A DNA stretch of 64,000 bases from NCBI GenBank assembly GCA_046343015.1, contig JBKDOL010000032.1:70954-134953 (forward strand), read 5' to 3'. A program made the position numbers and the translations under genes. Positions 1 through 7,417 of the stretch are shown here, in pieces. This DNA comes from BJ22 sp021298375. GTDB taxonomy: Bacteria; Planctomycetota; Planctomycetia; Pirellulales; Pirellulaceae. A model generated the notes under the pieces. That model searched no databases, was not told the DNA's origin, and worked only from the letters and a program-made list of their open reading frames with translations. Within the stretch, counting starts at the first letter, position 1, and the number at the start of each line of letters is the position of its first letter.

Positions 1-3000
1 TCCCATTGTTTCTCCAGCCGCTTGGCGCTGACCGGTTGGCTCGTTCCCAATTGCTGGGCGAACAGTGAGACCCGATATTCTTCCAGCAACCAGCGGAACT
101 TCAATAACTCCGGGTCGACCCGCCCCTGCAATTGATGCTCGGCGGCCTTCTGCTCGTACCGATTCCAGAGCCGCTGCAACTCGGCCATCGCCAGTTGGTC
201 AGCCTTCCCGTCGGTGCCGGGCAGCTTTTGCAGTCGAACCTGAATGGCCTGCAGGTAACGGGGCAGGTGTTGCAGCCAGCTCCACGGGGTCTCGCGGAAC
301 GCCGGCTCCGACATCAGCCGGCCCAGTTGCTCGCGGATATCTGTTCCCGCCACCGCATAACGCCCTGAAAGCTGCTCCAGAGCCAACGACAGCGCCTGCC
401 CGGCCTCGGCCAGCTTGGGGAGCCATTTCACCAGTTCCTGTGTCGCTAGTCCAATCTGCTCGACAGCTCCCTTTTGCCGCAATTCGAACTGCGTCCGATT
501 GCGCGGCAGCGGTTGCTCATCGACCATGCCGATGCGGACCAGCAAGTCGCCCAGCAGCTCCTGCAGCAACTCCGGCTTGAGCCAACGCCGCAGCTGAATC
601 TGAGCGCGATCTAGTCCCGGCAGCCAGGCGAGTTGACTCTTGATCGCCTTGCGATTGGCCAGTCGCAGCAGGCGGGTCAATCCCTGCCGCGACTGCTGTT
701 CGGCTTTCTCGGCCGAGTCGACCAGCCTCAGCCCGACGCCCGATTGCTGGTCGACGATCGCCGGATAGGCGACGATCCGCACCGAGCCGCGCTCGATTGG
801 GACTTCGGGGGGAAGTTCCCCCCAGTTCCAGTCGCTCAGATGGTCCTGGTTCCAGCGGGCGTCGGCGACGGCAATCTCGCGGGGACGAATTTCCGCAGGT
901 AACTGTTGGTGCAATTCGCGGACGCTGCGGGCGGAGGCGAGCGTCTTGCCATCGCGGTCGAGCACCTGAATATGGACCAGCAAATGGGGCGGTAACTTGG
1001 CAGCGTCCAAGGCACTGGGAGGTATCGGCTCACCTGCCCGACGGCTCAATTCCCGGGCGACGGCATCGACAAATGAGCCCTCGCCGAACTTGAGCCCGCC
1101 GGCGATGCTTCGGGCTACTTCCGGAGCCGGTACGAGATTCCGCCGTTGGGCTTTGGGCAAGCCGCGAATCAAGGCTTCAATTCGCTCCACCAGCAGACCG
1201 GGAATCAGCCAGCCAGCCTGCACGTCGTCCACCTGCCCCAGAGCTTCAACCGGCAACCGCAGCGTGGCACCATCATTTGCCTCGCCCGGCATGAAAGTGT
1301 AGACCACGGGCGCTTCGATCTGTCCGACCTTAACCTGATCCGGAAACTGTCCGGCCGCTTCCGCAGCCTCATTCCGCAGTCCCAGTGCGGCAAAGTCCAT
1401 CCGCAGCGACCGGTCGAGGTCGGGGCTGGATTTGAGGACCTGCTGCAGGGCTCGCACGTCGACCGCTTCGGCCGGAAGTCGACGGCTGTAGAAGTCCACC
1501 AGCGTCCTGCTTTCGACCAGCAAATCCCGCCGCCGCGTCTTGTTCGCCAGTCGCACGACGTCGTCCAGCAAGGCTTGGTTGTGCTGATGAAACGGGAAGC
1601 GATGTTGGAGTTGTCCTTCGACCAGGCCGTGCTCGATGAATAACTCGCGGCTGACTTCGGGGTCGACAGCCCCCAGCCCGATCCTCCGCCGCGTCACAAT
1701 TGGCAGCCCGAACAGCGTGACGTTTTCGAAAGCGATCGCCGCCTGCGACTTTTCGCTCCAGTGCGGATCGACATACGCCCGCTTCACCAGGTGCCCGGCC
1801 AGCGGCTCCAGCCACTCTGGACGAATCTCCGCGACGACCCGGCCAAAGCGGCGGGTTGTCTCCACGATTTCTCCAGCCATGATCCATTTGGGTCGGGTCG
1901 CGGAGACCCCCGAACCAGGCCAGAGAAAAAACTGAATCCCGCCCGCCCCCGTGTACTCGTGCTTGTCCTTGAGCATGGCGATCGAAGAGAGCAATCCGGC
2001 CAGCAGACTGCGATGGATGGCGGCATAGTCATTCTTTCGCGGCGTGACCGCCTGTCGCTCGTCCCGAACCATCTGCTGGAGTTGGCGATGAACGTCTTGC
2101 CACTGGGTCACCAGATTGAAGGAAAGAAAGTGCTGCTGCAGCGCCTTGCGGTATTGGCTTTTGGAAGTGGATTCCTTGAGCTGATGCAGGAAGTCCCACA
2201 GCTTGAGTTGCGAGAGAAAGTCGCTGCGGGGGTCGTTCCATTGACTGTGAGCGGCGTCGGCGGCAGCCTGCTTTTCCGGCGGGCGGACCCGGGGGTCGGG
2301 AACCTCGAGCGCGGCAGCGATTATCAGCAGTTCGGTCAGGCATTGCTCCTCGGCCGCGGCAAAGAGCATCCGACCCACTCGCGGATCGACCGGCAACCGG
2401 GCCAGCCTGCGGCCCAGTGAAGTCAGCCGCTGGCGGTCATCGAGCGCACCGATTTCGAGCAGCGTCTTGAGGCCGTCCCGGATCGCTTCTGGATGCGGTG
2501 CGTCGAGGAAGGGAAAGGAATCGATTTCACCCAGGCCCAAAGCGAGCAATTGGAGAATAGTTCCCGCGAGGTTGGTGCGGCGAATCTCCGGAGTTGTAAA
2601 CTCAGCGCGGGAATCAAAATCCTCTGCGCTGTAAAGTCGCACGCAGATCCCCGGCGCCACCCGCCCGCACCGCCCTGCCCGCTGATTGGCCGAGGCCTGC
2701 GAAATCGCCTCGATCGGCAGCCGCTGAACTTTGCTGCGCGGTGCGTAGCGGCTGATTCGGGCAGTTCCCGTATCGACCACATAGCGAATGCCGGGAACCG
2801 TGATGGAGGACTCGGCCACATTGGTCGCCAGGACGATCCGGGTCCCCGCATGCGGCGCAAAAATCAGGTTTTGCTGTTCCGTGCTCAGCCGGGCGTACAG
2901 CGGCAAAACTTCGACTGGCCTGCCGGACGCTGCGAGGCGAGCGCCGCGCAGCTTCTTGGCGGCATTCAAAATGTCGCCTTCCGTCGGCAGAAACACCAGA

Positions 3001-3893
3001 ATGTCACCCGCCTCGTGAGCAATCAGGTCAGCACAATTGTCGACCACCGCCGTCAGCATCTCTTCGTCATCGTTGGAGCGTTCATCCAGCGGCCGATAAA
3101 CGACATCCACCGGATAGGTTCGCCCGCTGACCTGAATCACCGGAGCCGGTTTCCCTGTCTGGTCGGAAAAGTGCTGAGCAAATCGCTCGGTGTCGATCGT
3201 CGCAGAAGTAATCACCAGTTTGAGATCGCGACGACTGCGCTGCAGCCGCTTGAGATAACCAAGCAGGAAATCAATATTGAGCGATCGCTCATGAGCCTCG
3301 TCGATAATCAACAGATCGTAATTCTCCAGCCAGCGGTCAGACTGGACCTCGGCGAGAAGAATGCCATCGGTCATCAACTTGATAAAAGTCCGTTCGCCGG
3401 TTTGGTCGGTGAAGCGGATTTTGTAGCCGACATCCGTCCCCAACGGTGAGCCAAGTTGCTGCGCCAGCCGGGCGGCAACACCTCGGGCAGCCAATCGCCG
3501 AGGCTGGGTATGGCCAATCAAACCGCGTTGGCCAAGGCCGAGTTGAAGGGCAATCAGCGGGAGCTGAGTCGACTTACCCGACCCGGTTTCGCCGCTGAGA
3601 ATGACGACCGGGTGTTCAGCGATCGCGGCTCGAATCTCGTCGGCACGCTCGGCAACCGGCAGGCTCGCATCGAGGACCGGCCGGGGGAACCGCTCGCAGC
3701 GGCCTGCCAGACGCCGCTGTGACTCGTCTCGGGCTGCGAGCCATTTGGTCGCTGCCGCAGTCTGTTCAGCGGCCGGCAGCCGCCGAATCCGCTCCAGCCA
3801 TGAGCGCAGGCGATGCGCATCCCGCCGCAGGACCTGGTCCGGGGCGAGGTTGAGCAAGTCGTTCAGGTGTGGAGTGTGGGTTGGTTCGGACAC
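1..3893 (-). CDS. hrpA: ATP-dependent RNA helicase HrpA (DEAH box), C-terminus cut by window edge
   Basis: This is a DEAH-box RNA helicase of the HrpA family, cytoplasmic and implicated in RNA and ribosome processing. The minus-strand frame is open from a GTG at 3893-3891 to base 1, about 1297 codons, close to the family's usual 1300. Visible motifs are Walker A GETGSGKS at residues 101-108, DEAH at 198-201 and motif III SAT shortly after. The C-terminal half matches the HrpA-specific DUF3418 region and reaches the familiar end EEYRVSLFAQQLGT, so only a few codons lie outside the window. No good Shine-Dalgarno sequence precedes the GTG. I chose it because the recognisable helicase N-terminus starts there, but an upstream start is possible. 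It is divergent from csrA. Confidence 0.96.
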   Translation of the reverse strand, partial: MSEPTHTPHLNDLLNLAPDQVLRRDAHRLRSWLERIRRLPAAEQTAAATKWLAARDESQRRLAGRCERFPRPVLDASLPVAERADEIRAAIAEHPVVILSGETGSGKSTQLPLIALQLGLGQRGLIGHTQPRRLAARGVAARLAQQLGSPLGTDVGYKIRFTDQTGERTFIKLMTDGILLAEVQSDRWLENYDLLIIDEAHERSLNIDFLLGYLKRLQRSRRDLKLVITSATIDTERFAQHFSDQTGKPAPVIQVSGRTYPVDVVYRPLDERSNDDEEMLTAVVDNCADLIAHEAGDILVFLPTEGDILNAAKKLRGARLAASGRPVEVLPLYARLSTEQQNLIFAPHAGTRIVLATNVAESSITVPGIRYVVDTGTARISRYAPRSKVQRLPIEAISQASANQRAGRCGRVAPGICVRLYSAEDFDSRAEFTTPEIRRTNLAGTILQLLALGLGEIDSFPFLDAPHPEAIRDGLKTLLEIGALDDRQRLTSLGRRLARLPVDPRVGRMLFAAAEEQCLTELLIIAAALEVPDPRVRPPEKQAAADAAHSQWNDPRSDFLSQLKLWDFLHQLKESTSKSQYRKALQQHFLSFNLVTQWQDVHRQLQQMVRDERQAVTPRKNDYAAIHRSLLAGLLSSIAMLKDKHEYTGAGGIQFFLWPGSGVSATRPKWIMAGEIVETTRRFGRVVAEIRPEWLEPLAGHLVKRAYVDPHWSEKSQAAIAFENVTLFGLPIVTRRRIGLGAVDPEVSRELFIEHGLVEGQLQHRFPFHQHNQALLDDVVRLANKTRRRDLLVESRTLVDFYSRRLPAEAVDVRALQQVLKSSPDLDRSLRMDFAALGLRNEAAEAAGQFPDQVKVGQIEAPVVYTFMPGEANDGATLRLPVEALGQVDDVQAGWLIPGLLVERIEALIRGLPKAQRRNLVPAPEVARSIAGGLKFGEGSFVDAVARELSRRAGEPIPPSALDAAKLPPHLLVHIQVLDRDGKTLASARSVRELHQQLPAEIRPREIAVADARWNQDHLSDWNWGELPPEVPIERGSVRIVAYPAIVDQQSGVGLRLVDSAEKAEQQSRQGLTRLLRLANRKAIKSQLAWLPGLDRAQIQLRRWLKPELLQELLGDLLVRIGMVDEQPLPRNRTQFELRQKGAVEQIGLATQELVKWLPKLAEAGQALSLALEQLSGRYAVAGTDIREQLGRLMSEPAFRETPWSWLQHLPRYLQAIQVRLQKLPGTDGKADQLAMAELQRLWNRYEQKAAEHQLQGRVDPELLKFRWLLEEYRVSLFAQQLGTSQPVSAKRLEKQW

Positions 3894-4350
3894 GGGTTTT
3901 GGGGGCGAAACCAGCGGAATCGACGGGAGTTTAGCTCTGTTTTGTACGTTGCCGGGACTGTTCTGGGGAGGCCGGGCTGGCGGCCGGCCCGCGGGGGCCC
4001 GGTCTCCACCTGGAGCAGACCGAACGCTCGATGGTTCGCCACAAGTGGAATTTTGAACCAAGCTGAAATTTTGTTCACTTTTTTAGAGCGGCCCCGGGGG
4101 AATGGGGGAAACGCCGCGAAAAGCCCGGTTTTTCAGGCCTCGATCCCGCCCGGCGAGGGCTCCCGCAAGCCCGGTTCTGGCTCGGCGGCACCGCTTGCCG
4201 GACCTAACGTGTCCGGCATGTTTGGATATTCACGCCCGACGTCCGCAGGGGGCCCCCCGGCGGAGGAAAACCGACTGCTGTCAAACGTGTTCCGATAGCG
4301 CTCGTTTTTTGGATAGCTGACGAGCATTCATTTCCCAGGAGGAGAAAGTC
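3894..4350. other. Divergent intergenic region hrpA/csrA
   Basis: This 457-bp gap separates two divergently transcribed genes and should hold both promoters. It contains GC-rich inverted stretches, for example a 6-bp stem with an inner CCA/TGG pair around 4010-4032. I found no convincing open frame or RNA gene. A full AGGAGGA Shine-Dalgarno sequence lies at 4337-4343, just before csrA. Confidence 0.6.
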
Positions 4351-4833
4351 ATGTTGGTTCTGAGCCGCAAGAAGAATGAAAGCATTGTGATCGACGGCGG
4401 AATTGTGATTGAAGTCCTGCAGATTGGGCGCGACCAAATCCGCGTCGGCGTGACCGCACCCGCCGCGGTCAAGGTTTTGCGCGGCGAACTCCGCCCCTTT
4501 TCCCAGCAACCCGCGGCTCCCACCGCAGGTCCAAATCTAGACGCGGGTCCGATGTTGAATGCGGGCCCGATTTTGAATGCAGGACCGGGCTTGAACGCGG
4601 GCCTGGGCTTAAACGCCAGCCTGGAACTCAACGGGCAGGGAACCGCTCGAGCGACCCAGTTTGTCATCAACTCAGGCCGGCTCGAAACGGGCCGCGAACT
4701 GCCCGCTCATGAAATCGCCGTCCACGAACCGGAGCTGATTTTTCAGACCAGCAGTCCGCTCCCTGCGACCCGCGGCAAGACCTCGCAAGGTCGGGGAAAG
4801 TCACTTGCGACCCGCTTGGTTCGCTGCGGATGA
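4351..4833 (+). CDS. csrA: CsrA-like translational regulator with long repetitive C-terminal extension
   Basis: CsrA is a small dimeric RNA-binding protein that blocks or stabilises mRNAs at GGA motifs. Residues 1-50 are a full CsrA domain: it begins MLVLSRKKNES, has IRVGVTAP at 30-37, and keeps the RNA-contact residues Leu4 and Arg44. The start is certain, because a perfect AGGAGGA lies 7 nt upstream. Typical CsrA has 55-75 residues and this one has 160. The tail contains five imperfect six-residue repeats of the type GPxLNA (about residues 60-90, encoded by 18-bp repeats), then a Ser/Thr/Arg-rich end. No flagellar gene, the usual CsrA partner, is nearby. The role of the tail is unknown. Confidence 0.93.
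   Translation: MLVLSRKKNESIVIDGGIVIEVLQIGRDQIRVGVTAPAAVKVLRGELRPFSQQPAAPTAGPNLDAGPMLNAGPILNAGPGLNAGLGLNASLELNGQGTARATQFVINSGRLETGRELPAHEIAVHEPELIFQTSSPLPATRGKTSQGRGKSLATRLVRCG
4529..4635 (+). repeat. 18-bp in-frame repeats encoding GPxLNA units in csrA
   Basis: Roughly five imperfect copies of an 18-bp unit, such as gcgggcccgattttgaat, lie in frame inside the csrA extension and encode Ala-Gly-Pro-x-Leu-Asn units. Later copies diverge to GLGLNA and SLELNG. The unit length, a multiple of three, keeps the reading frame. Confidence 0.85.
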
Positions 4834-5028
4834 CTCACGCCCGCTTCCGGCAGGCCTAAAGTCAAAAACCCTGACTGAGGTTGAGGCCGAAGAGAGTATT
4901 TCGAACTGCGTAACTCCGATAGTTACGGCGACGCAGGGGGTGCGCCGAAGCATCGGCAGTAGGCCGCGAACGAACTCCGCAGGAAAGAGTCCTGAAAAAT
5001 CACGCGAACGCATGGGGCGCGAATGAGC

Positions 5029-5100
5029 ACCGTGCGAACAGTTACCGTGCGAACAGTTACCGTGCGAGGAAATACCGTGCGAGGAAATACCGTGCGAACG
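5029..5100. repeat. 15-bp direct repeats, about 4.8 copies
   Basis: Two copies of accgtgcgaacagtt (5029-5058) are followed by two copies of accgtgcgaggaaat (5059-5088) and a partial copy. The pairwise pattern suggests successive duplications. Confidence 0.95.
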
Positions 5101-5235
5101 ATTGCTGCATGTTCGATTTCAGGCGAACGGAGCCCTCGTGCTGGTCAAGCAAGAGCATTCTCCGGATGGCTCGATCCCCAAACCGCGCGGTTAACCAAAG
5201 AGCTCGGTTTCCCTAAGTCTGCGGTTACTGCAAAA

Positions 5236-5265
5236 AGCGCTGGCACCAGAAGCGCTGGCACCAGA
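5236..5265. repeat. 15-bp perfect tandem duplication
   Basis: agcgctggcaccaga occurs twice without a gap, directly before the stop codon of mcsB. Confidence 0.95.
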
Positions 5266-5271
5266 GGGGGC

Positions 5272-6345
5272 TCAGTTGTGCTCGCTGCTGTCCGGCCGCG
5301 GGCGGAGGTGAGACTGGAGATAGTTGGCCCGTTCGATGTTTCGCTGGGAATTCGAAGTACCCGAGCGGGTCAACTTCTGTAAATGGGCCGGCTGAGTGTG
5401 GACGAACAGTTTGTTGATCGTCGGAATTTCAACATTTCCAATCAAACCCAGATTGACCCCCATCCGCACCCGGGAAAGGAGGTGCATCGTTTCCTCACTG
5501 CTGATTTGCTGGGCGTTCTGCAACGTCCCATAAGCGCGGCTGACCTGATCAAACAAGTCGTGCTGGTTTTCGTTGATCAAGTACTCCCGGGCCTTGCGCT
5601 CGTAGTTGATCAGGACCGGCACAACCTCGCTGACTCGCCGAACCAAATCTTCCTCGGTCTTGCCCAGCGTGATTTGGTTGCTGACCTGATAAAAGTCACC
5701 CATCGCCTGCGAACCTTCGCCGTAAAGTCCGCGGACGACCAGATTGATTCGCTGGAGACTGCGGAAAACCTTATCGATTTGCTGGGTGATCACCAGCGCC
5801 GGGAGATGGACCAGCACGCTGACCCTCATTCCCGTTCCAACGTTGGTGGGGCAGGCGGTAAGGTAACCGAATTGCTGATGATACGCGTACCGCACCTGGC
5901 TCTCGATCTGGTCATCCAGTTCGTTGATCCGTTCCCAGGCAGATTGCAGATCAAATCCGCTGTGCATCACCTGAATCCGGAGATGATCCTCTTCGTTGAT
6001 CATCACGCTCAATCGCTCTTCCTTCTCAATCGCAATGGATCGAGCGCCCTCTGCCTCGGAAAGCTCCCGGCTGATCAGTTGCCGCTCCACCAGAAACTGG
6101 CGGTCCAGCGGGTCAAGCAGGGCGACGTTGACGTAGTCGAGCTCAGCCAGCCGAGGATGCCGCTTCATGCTGTCCCGGACGGTCGCCTCCAGATTGGCTC
6201 GGTCAATATCCGAGCAGCGACGAATGAAGGGGAAATCGGCGACGTTTCGGGCCAGCCGGATCCGGCTGCTCATCACAATGTCCGATTCCGGGCCGCTGCC
6301 GCGGAGCCACTCGCCGATTCGTTCCGTCAAATCCTCAATGATCAT
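5272..6345 (-). CDS. mcsB: Protein-arginine kinase McsB
   Basis: McsB phosphorylates arginine residues on proteins, marking them for ClpCP degradation in Firmicutes. The 357-residue length is normal. Family motifs are present: SSRIRLARN near residue 26, NEEDHLRIQ, CPTNVGTGMR with the conserved Cys, and RGLYGEG. Near the C-terminus, where Firmicutes McsB has the phosphoarginine-pocket motif RDxxRA, this protein reads RNIERA (residues 335-340), an Asp-to-Asn change. The ATG overlaps the mcsA stop by 4 nt, so the two are translationally coupled. Neither clpC nor ctsR is adjacent, unlike the Bacillus operon. Identity is secure; substrates are unknown. Confidence 0.96.
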   Translation of the reverse strand: MIIEDLTERIGEWLRGSGPESDIVMSSRIRLARNVADFPFIRRCSDIDRANLEATVRDSMKRHPRLAELDYVNVALLDPLDRQFLVERQLISRELSEAEGARSIAIEKEERLSVMINEEDHLRIQVMHSGFDLQSAWERINELDDQIESQVRYAYHQQFGYLTACPTNVGTGMRVSVLVHLPALVITQQIDKVFRSLQRINLVVRGLYGEGSQAMGDFYQVSNQITLGKTEEDLVRRVSEVVPVLINYERKAREYLINENQHDLFDQVSRAYGTLQNAQQISSEETMHLLSRVRMGVNLGLIGNVEIPTINKLFVHTQPAHLQKLTRSGTSNSQRNIERANYLQSHLRPRPDSSEHN

Positions 6346-6923
6346 GCTGTGTGTTCCTCGCGGCCGGAATCTTCGCCGCCTGCGTGCCGGCTGCCGGAAT
6401 CTCCGAAGTCGCGGTCTCCGTCTCGCGCCCCGGTTTCGAAAGTCCGAATCCGATCCCGGATTTTCGATGCCCGCTCGTAGTCCTCTGTTTCCACCGCGTC
6501 GCGCAATTCTCGCCGCTCCTGAATCACGGCATTCGTGACCTCTGCCTCAAGCGGCATGCGGCGTGGATGTTTGCCCACATGCTTCGTATTGCCATGCACG
6601 TTGAGCAACAGCGGTTCCAGTTCAGCCTGAAAGTAATCGTAGTCGTGTGGACAGCCCAATCGGCCTGCCTGCCGAAACTCGAAAAAGGTAACACCGCAGA
6701 CAGGGCAGCTTTTGGAATCGAGTTCCTTCAGTTCCTCAGCGGTTTGCTCCAGCTTGAGTTGCTTGTCAATCACACTCGAAGTCGTCGGTGCGGGGAGTGC
6801 CGCCTGCTCGGGCTGGAGGTACTGTTTCGCGCAATCGGGGCATAGATGCAGGGCTAGCAGCGGTTCCACCGTCAAATCGGTGATGTGGAAAGTCGCTGGC
6901 TTTTCACATTTCTGACATTTCAT
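6342..6923 (-). CDS. mcsA: McsA-like zinc-finger/UVR-motif protein
   Basis: McsA is the zinc-binding activator and partner of McsB. From ATG 6923 it has 193 residues. CxxC pairs appear at residues 3-6 (MKCQKCEK) and 28-31 (LCPDC), with a third near 78 (SCPVC) and a further Cys in RLGCPHDYDYF. A UVR-type helix-hairpin (RRELRDAVETEDYERASKIR) lies near residue 140, followed by a Gly/Arg/Asp-rich tail. I preferred ATG 6923 to an upstream in-frame start at 7022, because the family begins directly with the first CxxC. The 3' end overlaps mcsB in ATGA, showing an operon. The upstream spacer shows no recognisable CtsR operator. Confidence 0.93.
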   Translation of the reverse strand: MKCQKCEKPATFHITDLTVEPLLALHLCPDCAKQYLQPEQAALPAPTTSSVIDKQLKLEQTAEELKELDSKSCPVCGVTFFEFRQAGRLGCPHDYDYFQAELEPLLLNVHGNTKHVGKHPRRMPLEAEVTNAVIQERRELRDAVETEDYERASKIRDRIRTFETGARDGDRDFGDSGSRHAGGEDSGREEHTA

Positions 6924-7417
6924 GAAGCAACTCTTATTCGTGAAAGTAGCCGCCGTTGGGCGCCGCAACCGGTCCGCTGAGCTCGTTAAAACAGCGGGTG
7001 CCGGCAAAAAAACGCTTGGCAATTTTCGCCACGGGTGCCTGAAACTTTTCCCGTGTTCGCCGGGTCAACTTCAGGCTGCGCTACAGTTTGTGCCGAGTTC
7101 ACTCAGAATCTTACGCTCGTTTAATCCTACAATTCAAGGCCGCGTGTGGCGGGAAGATGGCGGCAGCCCAGCCTGGAAAGTGCATGGGTTGAGGCCGGCG
7201 GCCAGAGACTGGCGGCCAGAAACAGTCCGCCGAATGGCAACGGTGAACGCACTTGTTTGGTGAATTCGTGCCAGAGCCAGCGGGGGCCCCGGGGTTGCCG
7301 CCCTGGTTGGTTTTTGGCAGGCTGCCCCAGGCCAAGCTCTGCTGGCCCGGTTTTTGGTTACTGATTGGTTACTGAATTGAGAACGGTTTTCACCCAAGGA
7401 TTGAGGAGTCAGTGGAG
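6924..7417. other. Divergent intergenic region mcsA/7418 gene
   Basis: This 494-bp region between divergent genes should contain both promoters. It holds an 11-bp duplication at 7354-7375 and a good Shine-Dalgarno sequence (AGGAG at 7404-7408) for the rightward gene. I saw no convincing coding frame. Confidence 0.55.
7354..7375. repeat. 11-bp perfect tandem duplication
   Basis: ttggttactga occurs twice without a gap, about 40 bp before the start of the redoxin fusion gene. Confidence 0.95.

Larger units (their letters stand above)
4834..5271. other. Intergenic region csrA/mcsB with short tandem repeats
   Basis: This 438-bp gap between convergent genes holds two sets of short direct repeats (5029-5100 and 5236-5265). 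I saw no clear terminator hairpin. A plus-strand frame of 119 codons starting at 5023 is created by the 15-bp repeat and runs into the 3' end of mcsB, so I did not call it. Confidence 0.6.

Noticed and set aside
2493..3449. 318-codon plus-strand frame
   Set aside because: It lies opposite the hrpA helicase core, which has clear motifs; the plus-strand translation shows no family features.
4004..4032. Hairpin before csrA as a riboswitch or terminator
   Set aside because: The stem is only 6 bp with a broken interior, no T run follows, and it is about 320 bp from the csrA start.
5023..5382. 119-codon plus-strand frame rich in TVR repeats
   Set aside because: It is generated by a 15-bp repeat (a multiple of three, so no stop arises), lacks a ribosome site, and overlaps the 3' end of mcsB on the other strand.
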